Assembly (NCBI GenBank): GCA_028285245.1
Contig: JANQPY010000047.1
Span: 1-64,000, forward strand
From: Gammaproteobacteria bacterium
GTDB lineage: Bacteria; Pseudomonadota; Gammaproteobacteria; Steroidobacterales; GCA-2729495
Direction of reading: 5' to 3'
Length of the DNA stretch: 64,000 nucleotides
Part shown: one piece after another, positions 1 through 10,213 of the stretch
Layout of the letters: the number at the start of each line of letters is the position of its first letter
How positions within the stretch are numbered: position 1 is the first letter of the stretch
The notes under the pieces: generated by a model
Seen by the model: only the letters and a program-made list of their open reading frames with translations
Databases searched by the model: none
What the model was told of the DNA's origin: nothing
Position numbers and translations under genes: made by a program

Positions 1-1746
1 GGCGACGCGGCTTTTGCCGGCCAGGGCGTGGTTACCGAAACGTTCCAGCTCAGCCAGGCGCGCGGGTTTAGTACCGGCGGTACCGTGCACGTCGTGGTAA
101 ATAATCAGGTTGGATTCACCACGAGTGATCCACGCGATGCCCGGTCAACACCGTACTGCAGCGATGTTGCCAAAATGATTGAGGCGCCCGTCTTTCACGT
201 GAATGGCGACGATCCGGAGGCCTGCGTGTTAGTCACGCGGCTGGCTCTGGAATATCGGCAAACCTTTCGCAAAGACGTCGTGATCGATTTGATGTGCTAC
301 CGGCGGCATGGCCACAACGAGGCCGATGAGCCGGCCGCAACCCAGCCGCGCATGTATCAGACGATAAAGAAGCATCCAACGGTGCGGCAGCTTTACACGC
401 AGAGGCTTGTCAGAGAAGGCGTTGTCGATGCGACAGGGCCCGACGAACTGGTTGAAGCATACCGTGAGCGGCTGGATGCAGGTCAGCCGCTACCGCAGGC
501 CGTGATCGGCAATGTTGGGAACGAGTACACGGTCGATTGGTCGGATTACCACCGCGCTGATCCGGACGAGACGCCCGTGACCGCGCTGAGCAGTGCAGCC
601 ATTGAGTCGCTTGGGCGCGAGATCACGCGCATTCCGCGCGGGTTCACGCTGCATCCTCGCGTCGCCCGCATCATTGCGGATCGGGAGCGCATGGCGGCTG
701 GCGAAATTGCCATGGACTGGGGATTCGCCGAGATGATGGCCTATGGCAGCCTTTTGCGGGACGGCTATAAAGTGCGCCTCACGGGACAGGACAGCCGGCG
801 CGGCACGTTCTTTCATCGCCACGCGGCGCTGCACGACCAGACAACCGGGCGCAGCTACCTGCCGTTGGACGATGTCGATACCCGGCAGGGGTCATTCACG
901 GTTACCGATTCACTGCTTTCCGAAGAAGCGGTTATGGGTTTCGAATACGGCTACGCCACCACGGTGCCCGAAACGCTGGTGATCTGGGAGGCTCAGTTTG
1001 GCGACTTTGCGAATGGTGCGCAGGTCGTGATCGATCAGTTCATTGCTTCAGGTGAAGCCAAGTGGGGCCGTTACTGCGGCATCACGTTGCTGCTGCCGCA
1101 TGGCTACGAAGGTCAGGGGCCAGAGCACTCATCCGCGCGTCTCGAACGGTTCTTGCAGCTATGTGCGGAAAACAATATCCAGGTTTGCGTGCCTTCGACG
1201 CCCGCGCAGATGTTCCACATGCTGCGCCGGCAGATGCTTAGAACGCTGCGCAAGCCGCTGGTTGTGATGACGCCCAAGAGCCTGTTGCGACACCGGCTGG
1301 CCAGCTCCGCGCTGGACGACCTTGAGCACGGCCGCTTCCAGCGTGTCATTCCGGAAATTGATGACCTTGACCCGGCACAGGTTTCGCGCGTCGTATTTTG
1401 TAGCGGCAAAGTGTTTTACGACTTGTTGGAAGCGCGCAGGGCAGACAGCCTGACTGACGTGGCTATCGTGCGCATTGAACAGCTCTATCCATTTCCAATC
1501 GCTGAGTTCGCCGACGCAGTCGCGGCGTATCCAAACGCCCGCGAAGTCGTATGGTGTCAGGAAGAGCCGCAAAACCAGGGTGCCTGGTACCAGATTCGAC
1601 ATCGGCTGCAGGAGCCGCTTTCCGAAGATTACTCGCTGTATTACGCTGGCCGGCCGCACGCGGCGGCGCCGGCCCCGGGCATTTTTCAACTGCATGTTCA
1701 GCAGCAACAACGTTTGGTTGAAACGGCGCTGCGAACCGAAGGCTAA
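1..1746 (+). CDS. sucA: 2-oxoglutarate dehydrogenase E1 component, 3' part
   Basis: Thiamine-diphosphate-dependent E1o subunit that decarboxylates 2-oxoglutarate and passes the succinyl group to the lipoyl arm of SucB in the TCA cycle. The frame is open from base 1 (it reads GDAAFAGQG before any start codon), so the gene begins outside the window. The 581 residues seen are the C-terminal part of a protein that usually has 930-950. Visible marks are the GDAAFAGQGVV and HGHNEADEPA motifs of the ThDP-binding half and the FGDFANGAQVVIDQF motif of the transketolase-like pyrimidine domain. The stop is 18 bases before sucB, so the two are one operon. Identity is secure; only the 5' end is missing. 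Confidence 0.96.
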   Translation, partial: GDAAFAGQGVVTETFQLSQARGFSTGGTVHVVVNNQVGFTTSDPRDARSTPYCSDVAKMIEAPVFHVNGDDPEACVLVTRLALEYRQTFRKDVVIDLMCYRRHGHNEADEPAATQPRMYQTIKKHPTVRQLYTQRLVREGVVDATGPDELVEAYRERLDAGQPLPQAVIGNVGNEYTVDWSDYHRADPDETPVTALSSAAIESLGREITRIPRGFTLHPRVARIIADRERMAAGEIAMDWGFAEMMAYGSLLRDGYKVRLTGQDSRRGTFFHRHAALHDQTTGRSYLPLDDVDTRQGSFTVTDSLLSEEAVMGFEYGYATTVPETLVIWEAQFGDFANGAQVVIDQFIASGEAKWGRYCGITLLLPHGYEGQGPEHSSARLERFLQLCAENNIQVCVPSTPAQMFHMLRRQMLRTLRKPLVVMTPKSLLRHRLASSALDDLEHGRFQRVIPEIDDLDPAQVSRVVFCSGKVFYDLLEARRADSLTDVAIVRIEQLYPFPIAEFADAVAAYPNAREVVWCQEEPQNQGAWYQIRHRLQEPLSEDYSLYYAGRPHAAAPAPGIFQLHVQQQQRLVETALRTEG

Positions 1747-1764
1747 CCTAGGACAACAAGCCCC

Positions 1765-3015
1765 ATGAGTATCGAAGTCAAGGTCCCGCAACTGCCTGAG
1801 TCGGTGACTGATGCAACCTTGGTCGCGTGGCACAAATCGCCGGGCGATGCCGTCGCGCGTGATGAGAATCTGGTTGATCTGGAAACCGACAAGGTTGTCC
1901 TGGAGGTGCCGTCCCCGAGTGCGGGCGTGCTGAAGGAGATACGCATCGAGAATGGCACGACTGTGACCAGCGGACAGCTGCTCGCCGTGGTGGAGGCAGG
2001 CGAAGCAGCCGCTGTGAAACCTGCCGCGGCCGCATCAGCCGCGGCAACGTCCGGCGCCGCCAATGGCGAGGATGCAACGCCCGCCCCGGCAAAAGCCGAC
2101 CCGGGCAACGCCGAGCACGCGCATAAGCTCAGTCCGGCGGTGCGCCGGTTGCTGGAAGAGCACGATCTCGATGCTGCCCAGGTATCCGGCAGCGGCAAGG
2201 GCGGTCGCATCCTCAAACAAGACGTGCAGGCGTTATTGGATGATCGCGTTACCCCGGAAAGCGGTGTCGAAGATCTGCCCGGGGCGCTCGCCCCGCAACC
2301 CGCCACTGGTGGAGAGCGCCAGGAGCACCGGGTCACCATGAGTCGCTTGCGCAGTCGCATCGCCGAGCGTCTTGTTCAGGCGCAGCAGACTGCCGCGATC
2401 CTGACAACGTTCAATGAAGTAGATCTCACTGAGGTGATGTCGCTGCGCTCGCGATACAAAGAAGCTTTTGAGAAGACCCATGGTGTGAAACTGGGCTTCA
2501 TGTCGTTTTTTGTGCGCGCGGCGGTCGAGGCGCTGCGGCGCTACCCGGTGATTAATGCATCGGTAGAAGGTGATGATGTCGTGTATCACGAGTACTACGA
2601 CATCGGTATCGCGGTTTCGTCAGACAGAGGGCTGCTCGTACCGGTTGTTCGGGATGCGGACCAGCTGAGTTTTGGCGAGATGGAAAGCGCCATCGCGGAG
2701 TTTGGGCGCAAGGCTCGGGAAGGCTCGATTTCCATGGACGATCTGACCGGCGGCACCTTCACTATCACTAATGGCGGTGTGTTTGGTTCCATGCTGTCGA
2801 CGCCTATTCTTAACCCTCCGCAGAGCGGGATTCTTGGCATGCACAATATCCAGCAGCGGCCGATGGTGGTGGATGGTGAGGTAAAACCTCGCCCGATGAT
2901 GTACCTGGCGCTTAGCTACGATCACCGCATCATCGATGGCAAGGAAGCCGTCCAGTTTCTTGTAGCAGTGAAGGACGCCCTCGAAGATCCGGGCCGGCTT
3001 CTTCTACAGCTATAG
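1765..3015 (+). CDS. sucB: Dihydrolipoamide succinyltransferase (E2o)
   Basis: Core E2 subunit of the 2-oxoglutarate dehydrogenase complex; it moves the succinyl group from lipoamide to CoA. Residues 1-80 form one lipoyl domain with the lipoylated Lys43 in ETDKV. An Ala/Pro-rich hinge spans about 80-118 and the peripheral subunit-binding domain about 120-155 ([21 protein letters not shown]). The catalytic domain runs from about 185 to 416 with the active-site SYDHRIIDG (His387, Asp391). A single lipoyl domain and 416 residues fit SucB rather than the multi-lipoyl pyruvate E2. It lies 18 bases after sucA and 69 before lpdA. Confidence 0.97.
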   Translation: MSIEVKVPQLPESVTDATLVAWHKSPGDAVARDENLVDLETDKVVLEVPSPSAGVLKEIRIENGTTVTSGQLLAVVEAGEAAAVKPAAAASAAATSGAANGEDATPAPAKADPGNAEHAHKLSPAVRRLLEEHDLDAAQVSGSGKGGRILKQDVQALLDDRVTPESGVEDLPGALAPQPATGGERQEHRVTMSRLRSRIAERLVQAQQTAAILTTFNEVDLTEVMSLRSRYKEAFEKTHGVKLGFMSFFVRAAVEALRRYPVINASVEGDDVVYHEYYDIGIAVSSDRGLLVPVVRDADQLSFGEMESAIAEFGRKAREGSISMDDLTGGTFTITNGGVFGSMLSTPILNPPQSGILGMHNIQQRPMVVDGEVKPRPMMYLALSYDHRIIDGKEAVQFLVAVKDALEDPGRLLLQL

Positions 3016-3042
3016 AAGCGGATCGCTGCGAAGTTCGCAGCG
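3001..3042 (+). repeat. Two inverted repeats between sucB and lpdA
   Basis: Two hairpins sit at the sucB-lpdA junction. The first pairs CTTCTA (3001-3006) with TAGAAG (3013-3018) and includes the sucB stop codon. The second is a perfect palindrome, CGCTGCGAA at 3024-3032 and TTCGCAGCG at 3034-3042, around one central base; as RNA it would fold with a loop of about five bases. There is no T-tract, so they are not intrinsic terminators. They could stabilise the sucAB end of the mRNA or be a protein-binding site. Seen directly; the function is inference. Confidence 0.45.
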
Positions 3043-3084
3043 CTAGAAACTCGTTTGCAGCGAAAGATCCTTCGATAAAACACT

Positions 3085-4512
3085 ATGAGCAGAAAGTTTG
3101 ATGTCATCGTCATCGGCGGTGGCCCAGCGGGCTACGTCGCCGCTATCCGGGCTGCCCAGCAAGGTCTGGCCACCGCGTGTATCGATGCCTGGCTTAATCG
3201 CGACGGCCGGCCAGCCTTTGGTGGCACCTGCCTGAACGCAGGCTGTATTCCTTCGAAGGCGCTACTGGAGTCTTCAGAGCTGTACCACCGGGCGCGGGTT
3301 GAGTTTGCCAATCACGGTATCGGGGTTGGTCATCTGGAGTTGGACCTCGGCCAGATGCAGTCGCGCAAGGCGAAGATCGCGCGCCAGCTTTCCGGTGGTA
3401 TCGAAGGACTGTTCAAGGCCAATCAGGTCACGGGATTTTTTGGTTACGGGCACCTGCTGCCCGACAACAAGGTGCGCTTCACGCCGCACGACGGAGCCGC
3501 CGAGCTGCTAGAGGCTGAGCACGTCGTACTTGCCTCGGGTTCCACCCCGGTAGAGCTACCGATGGTGCCGTTCGATAGCGACCGCGTAGTTGATTCCTGG
3601 GGCGCACTGGATTTTGCGACTGTGCCCGAGCGGCTCGGCGTCATTGGCGCCGGGGTGATCGGCCTGGAGCTTGGCAGCGTCTGGGCTCGTCTCGGCGCGA
3701 AAGTCACCATTCTCGAGGCGCTGGATGAGTTTTTGCCAATGGCCGACGCTCAGATTGCCAGGGATGCGCAACGTCAGTTCAAGCAGCAGGGACTCGACAT
3801 ACGTCTGGGGGCCAAGGTTCAGGATGCAGAGGTATCGCAGGCCGGTGTGCGCCTGAAGTATGAAGACACGCAAGGCGGACATGAACTGGCCGTCGACAAA
3901 GTTGTTGTAGCCGTCGGGCGCAGGCCGTTCACGCAGGAACTGCTGGATCCGCTGGCGGGCGTGGACATTAACGAGCGCGGCTTCGTTGAGGTGGACGATG
4001 AGTGCAGAACAACTGCGCTTAACGTTTGGGCCATCGGCGATTGCGTACGTGGCCCCATGCTGGCGCACAAAGGTAGTGAAGAGGGCGTCATGGTGGCCGA
4101 TCTGATCGCGGGCAAGACCGCGGAAGTGAACTATGACGTCATCCCGTCGATCATCTATACCGCGCCAGAGATTGCCTGGGTTGGTCAAACGGAACAGCAG
4201 CTCAAAGAGGCCGGCGCCCGCTACAAAGTCGGCACGTTCAACTTCGCAGCAAGCGGGCGCGCTCAGGCCATGGATCAGGGCGCCGGTCTGGTCAAGGTGA
4301 TTGCGGATGCGGAGTCCGACCAGATCCTGGGCGTGCATATATGCGGCCCCCTCGCGGGTGAGCTCATTGGTGAGGCGGTCGTGGCGATGGAGTTCCAGGC
4401 CAGCACCGAGGACTTGCAGCGCACGATTCATGGCCATCCCACGCTGACTGAGGCCGTACATGAGGCCGCGCTGTCGGCGGACCGGCGGGCGATTCACGCC
4501 ATTAATCGCTAA
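3085..4512 (+). CDS. lpdA: Dihydrolipoamide dehydrogenase (E3)
   Basis: FAD-dependent E3 subunit that reoxidises dihydrolipoamide with NAD+, serving the 2-oxoglutarate (and possibly pyruvate and glycine) complexes. The N-terminal FAD fold has GGGPAGYVAA (11-20). The redox disulfide is Cys49/Cys54 in GGTCLNAGCIPSK. The NAD-binding fold has GAGVIGLELGSVW near residues 190-202. The C-terminal interface domain carries the active-site His451-Glu456 pair in HGHPTLTE. 475 residues is the normal length. It is third in the suc operon, so it is probably the E3 dedicated to this complex. A 69-base gap with hairpins separates it from sucB. Confidence 0.97.
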   Translation: MSRKFDVIVIGGGPAGYVAAIRAAQQGLATACIDAWLNRDGRPAFGGTCLNAGCIPSKALLESSELYHRARVEFANHGIGVGHLELDLGQMQSRKAKIARQLSGGIEGLFKANQVTGFFGYGHLLPDNKVRFTPHDGAAELLEAEHVVLASGSTPVELPMVPFDSDRVVDSWGALDFATVPERLGVIGAGVIGLELGSVWARLGAKVTILEALDEFLPMADAQIARDAQRQFKQQGLDIRLGAKVQDAEVSQAGVRLKYEDTQGGHELAVDKVVVAVGRRPFTQELLDPLAGVDINERGFVEVDDECRTTALNVWAIGDCVRGPMLAHKGSEEGVMVADLIAGKTAEVNYDVIPSIIYTAPEIAWVGQTEQQLKEAGARYKVGTFNFAASGRAQAMDQGAGLVKVIADAESDQILGVHICGPLAGELIGEAVVAMEFQASTEDLQRTIHGHPTLTEAVHEAALSADRRAIHAINR

Positions 4513-4578
4513 TGCCTCTATCGTCTCCTACCTGACCGTCGGTTATCATTCCGGCCGTTGTTGTCGAGGAGTTCATGG

Positions 4579-5136
4579 ATGCGACTCTCCGTGTTGTTTT
4601 TCTGTGGCTGGTTTGCCGCCGTGCCGGCCTTCGGCAGTGAGTTGGATTTAGGCGTCAACGGGGATGCTTTCCGGCTGGCCTTTTCCAGCGAGCTCGGCTC
4701 GGGTGACCTCACCTGGGACGCGGGGTGGTTGCACCACGATGACAATGGTGACGCCCTGCATGGCGGGATATACCTGGGCGGCGAGGCCAGTAGCGGCACT
4801 AATCCGGTGCGGGGCGGCCTGGGGATCCGTGCAACACTGACCGACGGCGACTTATCCGACCAGGACGGCCTGAATTTCGCGCTTGGCGGGTTCTTTGCGT
4901 ATACCTTGCCGACGTACGACCGTTTCGTTGTGTCAGGTCACGCCTACTACGCCCCAGAGGTTCTGGGTGTTGGGGAAATCGAGAAGCTGCAGGATTACGG
5001 GTTGCGCCTGGCCTACAACGTACTGAAACAGGCTGACGTCTACGTTGGTGCCCGCTATGTCCGGGGCGACTACGAGGCCGCACCTTCCGTACGCTATGAC
5101 ACCGGCCTGCACCTGGGTGTCGCACTGCGTTTTTGA
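4579..5136 (+). CDS. YfaZ-like small outer-membrane beta-barrel
   Basis: Predicted outer-membrane protein of 185 residues. The ATG at 4579 is preferred to an upstream TTG because GAGGAG (4565-4570) lies eight bases before it and the product then starts with a clean signal peptide (MRLSVLFFCGWFAAVPAFG, cut before SELD). The mature part has alternating hydrophobic and polar strands rich in Gly and aromatic residues and ends in Phe (GVALRF), the usual beta-barrel assembly signal. The LDLGVNGDAF start, the length and the GGIYLG segment resemble the YfaZ family, whose role is not known. It sits alone between lpdA and yebC. Confidence 0.7.
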   Translation: MRLSVLFFCGWFAAVPAFGSELDLGVNGDAFRLAFSSELGSGDLTWDAGWLHHDDNGDALHGGIYLGGEASSGTNPVRGGLGIRATLTDGDLSDQDGLNFALGGFFAYTLPTYDRFVVSGHAYYAPEVLGVGEIEKLQDYGLRLAYNVLKQADVYVGARYVRGDYEAAPSVRYDTGLHLGVALRF

Positions 5137-5151
5137 TATTGATGTCGAGCT

Positions 5152-5895
5152 ATGGCTGGTCACAGTAAGTGGGCAAATATTCAGCACCGCAAGGGCGCGC
5201 AGGATAAGAAGCGCGGCAAGCTGTTTACCAAACTGATTCGTGAAATCACGATTGCCGCCAAGATGGGCGATCCAGACCCAGCGGCGAATCCTCGTTTGCG
5301 CCTGGCGATTGACAAGGCAAAGGCGCAAAGCATGCCAAAAGACAATATTGAGCGAGCCATCAAGCGCGGGGCGGGGCAGCTCGAAGGTAGCGACTACGAG
5401 GAAATCACCTATGAAGGCTATGGCCCCGGAGGCGCCGCGGTGATGGTGGGCTGTCTGACTGATAATCGCAATCGCACCGTCGCCGAAGTTCGGCATGCGT
5501 TCACAAAGTACGGCGGCAATCTGGGCGCCGATGGCTCAGTGGCGTACTTGTTCAACAAAGTCGGTTTGATTAGCTTTCCCTCAGGCACCGATGAAGACCA
5601 GGTCATGGAGGCGGCCCTGGAGGCAGGCGCGGAGGATGTCGTGGTCACAGATGACGGTGGTATCGACGTGCTTACGGAGCCCGATGAGTTCGAGCCGGTA
5701 CGTGATGCCCTTAGTGAGGTGGTTTCGCCGGAGCTTGCCGAGATCACTTTGCGCGCCTCGATGGAGGCGAATCTGGATGCGCAGGAAGCTGAGACTATGC
5801 TGAAACTGCTCGAGACATTGGAAGATCTCGACGACGTGCAGAACGTGTACTCCAACGCCGAGATCTCCGCCGAAATTCTCGCCGCACTCGAATGA
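5152..5895 (+). CDS. yebC: YebC/PmpR family protein
   Basis: Member of the TACO1/YebC family, known as DNA-binding regulators and, more recently, as ribosome-associated factors that help translation. The family N-terminus is clear ([19 protein letters not shown]), followed by LFTKLIREI and the [16 protein letters not shown] and [11 protein letters not shown] segments. 247 residues is the standard length. It lies directly before ruvC with seven bases between them, the usual gammaproteobacterial order, so it is probably co-transcribed with ruvCAB. Confidence 0.96.
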   Translation: MAGHSKWANIQHRKGAQDKKRGKLFTKLIREITIAAKMGDPDPAANPRLRLAIDKAKAQSMPKDNIERAIKRGAGQLEGSDYEEITYEGYGPGGAAVMVGCLTDNRNRTVAEVRHAFTKYGGNLGADGSVAYLFNKVGLISFPSGTDEDQVMEAALEAGAEDVVVTDDGGIDVLTEPDEFEPVRDALSEVVSPELAEITLRASMEANLDAQEAETMLKLLETLEDLDDVQNVYSNAEISAEILAALE

Positions 5896-5902
5896 ACTGC
5901 TC

Positions 5903-6412
5903 ATGACCAGCGCCGTGCGCATCTTGGGGATTGATCCCGGGTCACGGGTTACCGGCTACGGCCTGGTCGAGCTTCAGAACACGCGTACGGCTTACATTAC
6001 CAGCGGTTGCATTGCCACCGGCAACGCTGATCTGCCAGCCCGTCTGGCGCAAATTTTTAGCGGCGTGCAGGCGCTCGTAGCCCAATACCAGCCGACTGAA
6101 ATCGCCGTCGAGCAGGTCTTCGTGAACCGCAATGCCAACAGCGCGCTGAAGCTGGGGCAGGCTCGCGGCGCGGCCATCTGCGCTACTGTCGGGAGCGACG
6201 CAGAGCTCTTCGAGTACGCGGCGCGCGCCGTCAAACAGGCGATCGTTGGCCGAGGTGGCGCGGATAAACAGCAGGTGCAGCATATGGTCCGCGCATTGCT
6301 GAGTCTGAGCGCACTCCCTCAGCCCGATGAGGCCGATGCCCTGGCAGTTGCGCTATGCCATGCACATCAGCGCACCACGCGAAAGCTGGCGATGGCAGCG
6401 GCGGCACGATGA
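5903..6412 (+). CDS. ruvC: Holliday junction resolvase RuvC
   Basis: Endonuclease that cuts Holliday junctions during recombinational repair, working with RuvAB. All four acidic metal ligands of the RNase H-like fold are present: Asp11 (GIDPGS), Glu70 (AVEQVF), Asp142 and Asp145 ([10 protein letters not shown]). The length is 169 residues, typical for the family. Its stop overlaps the ruvA start in ATGA (6409-6412), so translation of ruvA is probably coupled to it. Confidence 0.97.
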   Translation: MTSAVRILGIDPGSRVTGYGLVELQNTRTAYITSGCIATGNADLPARLAQIFSGVQALVAQYQPTEIAVEQVFVNRNANSALKLGQARGAAICATVGSDAELFEYAARAVKQAIVGRGGADKQQVQHMVRALLSLSALPQPDEADALAVALCHAHQRTTRKLAMAAAAR

Positions 6413-7011
6413 TCGGCAGCCTGCGTGGGCGCCTGGTCCAAAAGCAACCGCCAGCGGTACTGATCGATGTGCAGGGCGTCGGCTACGAAGTCGAAGCGCC
6501 GATGTCGACGATTTTCGCGTTGCCGGCGGTCGGTGAAGAGGTGTATCTCCAGACCCACCTCATCGCACGCGACGACCAGCAGGCGCTGTATGGTTTTTCT
6601 ACGGCGGCTGAACGGCAGCTCTTTCGTGATCTGCTGAAAGTAAATCGAGTGGGTGCCAAGCTGGCATTGGCGATTCTGTCGGGCATCAGCGTCGCGGATT
6701 TCGTTGCCTGTGTGCAAACTGAGGACAAAGCACGCCTGGCGAAACTTCCGGGTCTGGGGCGCAAGACCGCTGAGCGATTGATCCTCGACTTGCGCGATCG
6801 CTATGCGCAAACGGATGCAGGCATCTCTGCGTCAATGGGGTCGTCGGGGGTGGCCAGTGCGACCCCGCAGACTGAAGCGTTCAATGCCCTGGTATCGCTC
6901 GGCTATAAACCTCCCGAGGCGCGGCGTATGCTCGACGGTGTTGACGCGGAGGACGAAGTGACCACCGAAGAATTGCTGCGCAAGGTGCTGCGTTCGGCGG
7001 CAGCGACCTAG
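6409..7011 (+). CDS. ruvA: Holliday junction DNA helicase subunit RuvA
   Basis: Tetrameric junction-binding subunit that loads RuvB. The reading frame is open from 6355, but the family start MIGSLRGRL is the ATG at 6409, inside the ruvC stop (ATGA). The product has 200 residues. Domain I is the OB-fold (1-64). Domain II has the helix-hairpin-helix motifs [13 protein letters not shown] and [13 protein letters not shown]. Domain III (about 155-200) is the RuvB-contact helix bundle ([18 protein letters not shown]). It is in operon with ruvC and ruvB. Confidence 0.97.
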   Translation: MIGSLRGRLVQKQPPAVLIDVQGVGYEVEAPMSTIFALPAVGEEVYLQTHLIARDDQQALYGFSTAAERQLFRDLLKVNRVGAKLALAILSGISVADFVACVQTEDKARLAKLPGLGRKTAERLILDLRDRYAQTDAGISASMGSSGVASATPQTEAFNALVSLGYKPPEARRMLDGVDAEDEVTTEELLRKVLRSAAAT

Positions 7012-7014
7012 ACC

Positions 7015-8055
7015 ATGAACGATCACCAGCGGCTCGTTAGCATGGCAGCGGTGCCAGAAGATGTGACGGCAGATACGGCCATTCGGCCGCGGCAGCTTAG
7101 CGATTACGTCGGGCAGGAAGCGGTCAAGCGGCAGATGCGGATCTTCATCTCCGCGGCAGCGCAACGCGACGAGGCGCTGGATCATGTCCTGATCTTCGGG
7201 CCTCCCGGCCTGGGTAAGACCACATTAGCGAATATTGTCGCGCACGAGCTCAAGGTAAATCTGCGTCACACCTCCGGCCCGGTGCTCGAACGGCCCGGGG
7301 ATTTGGCAGCTATCCTGACCAACCTCGAGCCTAAAGATGTGTTGTTCGTTGATGAGATTCATCGCCTGAGTCCTGTTGTTGAAGAGGTGCTGTACCCCGC
7401 GATGGAGGATTTCCAACTCGATATCGTCATCGGGGAGGGGCCGGCAGCGCGGTCAATCAAGCTCGATCTGCCGCCATTTACGCTGGTGGGTGCAACCACA
7501 CGCGCCGGGTTGCTGACTTCGCCGCTGCGTGACCGTTTCGGGATCGTGCAGCGACTTGAGTTCTATTCGAGCATGGAGCTTCAGTCCATCGTCACGCGCG
7601 CGGCCAGTATCCTCGGTGTGCAGATTGACGCGTCGGGGGCAGCGGAAATTGCGGGCCGCGCCCGTGGCACGCCACGCATCGCCAATCGCCTGCTGCGCCG
7701 CGTCCGCGATTTCGCGCAGGTCGAAGGTGATGGGCACATCGATCAATCCGTAGCGGCTGCGGCGATGGATCTGCTGGATGTGGATCCGCATGGGTTTGAC
7801 GTGATGGACCGTCGGCTGCTGATGACCATTATTGAGCGCTTCGATGGCGGGCCCGTTGGTATTGAGTCCCTGGCGGCGGCCGTGAGTGAAGAGCGCGGTA
7901 CCATTGAAGACGTGCTGGAACCGTTCCTTATTCAGCAAGGTTTTTTGCAACGCACCGCGCGCGGACGCACCGCCACACGCCGCGCGTATCAACACTTCGG
8001 TTTGACCCCGCCGGGCGGCGGCGAGGCCGCTGGCGACCTGTTCGAGGGCGCTTAA
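7015..8055 (+). CDS. ruvB: Holliday junction branch-migration ATPase RuvB
   Basis: AAA+ hexameric motor that drives branch migration with RuvA. Walker A is GPPGLGKTT (62-70), Walker B is LFVDEIHR, sensor 1 lies in GATTRAG, and the C-terminal winged-helix domain ends with [17 protein letters not shown]. 346 residues is normal. It starts three bases after ruvA. The next gene is tolQ, 123 bases on; the thioesterase gene ybgC, often found between them, is absent here. Confidence 0.97.
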   Translation: MNDHQRLVSMAAVPEDVTADTAIRPRQLSDYVGQEAVKRQMRIFISAAAQRDEALDHVLIFGPPGLGKTTLANIVAHELKVNLRHTSGPVLERPGDLAAILTNLEPKDVLFVDEIHRLSPVVEEVLYPAMEDFQLDIVIGEGPAARSIKLDLPPFTLVGATTRAGLLTSPLRDRFGIVQRLEFYSSMELQSIVTRAASILGVQIDASGAAEIAGRARGTPRIANRLLRRVRDFAQVEGDGHIDQSVAAAAMDLLDVDPHGFDVMDRRLLMTIIERFDGGPVGIESLAAAVSEERGTIEDVLEPFLIQQGFLQRTARGRTATRRAYQHFGLTPPGGGEAAGDLFEGA

Positions 8056-8178
8056 GACTGCGCTTAACCGCGCATCTGGTTCGCTACCCGGGCGTCCATT
8101 AAACTCCGCGCGTTGTTGTTGTTTCCCTGAGGGGCTGGGCAGGTTCGCCAGAGGCGGCCTGACTGCGCCCGCAAGTGT

Positions 8179-8883
<705 letters not shown>

Positions 8884-9348
8884 ATGGTCCGGCAGCGAAA
8901 GCGGCGGCTGATGGGCGAGATAAACGTAGTCCCGTACATTGATGTCATGTTGGTGCTGCTGATTATTTTCATGATCACGGCGCCGTTGCTGACTCAGGGC
9001 ATCGAGGTCGACTTGCCAAAGGCCGCGGCCGAAGCGCTCGACCCGGACCTGACGAGCGACAATGAGCCACTGATCTTGTCCGTCGATGCAGCAGGTCAGC
9101 TCTATTTGAATGTCGGCGATGACGAAGAGAGTCCGCAGACGGAGCAAACCATTCTCAGCCTGGCCAGGGCGGTTATTCGCCGCCAGCCGGCAACTCCGGT
9201 CTTGGTAAAGGCCGACCAGGCCGTTGACTATGGCCGCGTGGTTTTGGCCATGGTCTTGCTCCAGCAGGCAGGTGCGGCAAAAGTTGGCTTTCTCACAGAT
9301 CCGGCCGAATTGGACGCCGCCAGGGCCGTTATCGCCGAGGAGAGCTAA
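8884..9348 (+). CDS. tolR: Tol-Pal system protein TolR
   Basis: ExbD/TolR family partner of TolQ. It has a short cytoplasmic N-terminus, one membrane helix (about 19-37) with the essential Asp20 in PYIDVMLVLL, and a periplasmic domain. 154 residues is slightly longer than the common 140-150; the extra length is in an acidic loop (GDDEESPQTEQ). Its start immediately follows the tolQ stop, so the two are likely translated together. Confidence 0.95.
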   Translation: MVRQRKRRLMGEINVVPYIDVMLVLLIIFMITAPLLTQGIEVDLPKAAAEALDPDLTSDNEPLILSVDAAGQLYLNVGDDEESPQTEQTILSLARAVIRRQPATPVLVKADQAVDYGRVVLAMVLLQQAGAAKVGFLTDPAELDAARAVIAEES

Positions 9349-9375
9349 GACTGGCTTGCCGGTCCGGGCCCCTGC

Positions 9376-10212
9376 ATGAAACAGGCGAACGCAGCGCTCT
9401 CCAACCCATTTGGCAGCGTGGGTATTTCTGTAGGGGCTCATCTGCTGCTAGTGGGGTTGTTAACGCTGAACCTGTCATTCTTCCGGGGGCAGGCCGATCG
9501 GCCTGTAAGGCTGGCGATTGATGCTGTCATCGTGGTCGACGCAGACGCTGAGCGGCAGCGAGAGCAGGCGCGCGAAATCGAGGCGGCAGCAGAACGCGCC
9601 CGCCTTGAGCTGGAAGCGCAGCGGGAACGTGAACGAAAAGCGGCCGAACAGGCTGAGCAGCAACGCGTCGCCGCAGAACGCGCAAGAGCAGCGGAAGCGG
9701 AGGCGCGCGAGGCGGAGCGCCTGAAGGCGGAAGCGGACGCGAAAGCCGCGGCCAAGGCAAAAGCAGAGGCAGCGGCTAAAGCCGAAGCAGAGCGAAAAGC
9801 CCGCGAGGCTGAGGAGCGGCGCGCCGCGGAAGAAGCCGCCCGTCGCGCGGCTGAAGCTGCCAGGCGCAAAGAAAGGGAAGCGCAGCTACTTGCGCAGCTT
9901 GCAGCGGAGGAGGAACGCCAGTCCGCAGTGGAGGGCGGCTTGCTCGATCAATATCGCGAGGTGATCCGGCAAAAAATCGTGCGTAGCTGGAACAAGCCAT
10001 TGAGCGCCGTACCTGGGATCAATTGCGAAGTCACCGTGCGGCAGATCCCCGGCGGCGAAGTCGTCGACGTGCAGGTGAATCGCTGCAACGGGGATGCGGC
10101 GGTCGTGCGATCGATCGAGAACGCGGTCTACAAGGCTTCGCCGCTGCCGGCACCACCGATCCCGTCGCTGTTTGAGCGGGTCATTATTTTTGTATTTAAA
10201 CCAGATAATTAA
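9376..10212 (+). CDS. tolA: Tol-Pal system protein TolA
   Basis: Periplasm-spanning protein that links TolQR to Pal and TolB. Domain I is one membrane anchor (about 15-33). Domain II, about 55-185, is a long Ala/Glu/Lys/Arg-rich helix. Domain III, about 195-278, is the globular TolA C-terminal fold with YREVIRQKI and a Cys pair (INCEV and NRCNGD) that probably forms the conserved disulfide. 278 residues is short compared with about 420 in Escherichia coli; the shortening is in the helical domain, which varies widely. The repetitive helix also creates long false frames on the other strand. Confidence 0.95.
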   Translation: MKQANAALSNPFGSVGISVGAHLLLVGLLTLNLSFFRGQADRPVRLAIDAVIVVDADAERQREQAREIEAAAERARLELEAQRERERKAAEQAEQQRVAAERARAAEAEAREAERLKAEADAKAAAKAKAEAAAKAEAERKAREAEERRAAEEAARRAAEAARRKEREAQLLAQLAAEEERQSAVEGGLLDQYREVIRQKIVRSWNKPLSAVPGINCEVTVRQIPGGEVVDVQVNRCNGDAAVVRSIENAVYKASPLPAPPIPSLFERVIIFVFKPDN

Positions 10213-10213
10213 G

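Noticed and set aside
3556-4497. 313-codon open frame on the minus strand
   Set aside because: Antisense to lpdA; a consequence of codon bias in GC-rich DNA.
9438-9869. Ala/Arg/Ser-rich open frame on the minus strand
   Set aside because: Mirror image of the repetitive TolA helix; not a real protein.
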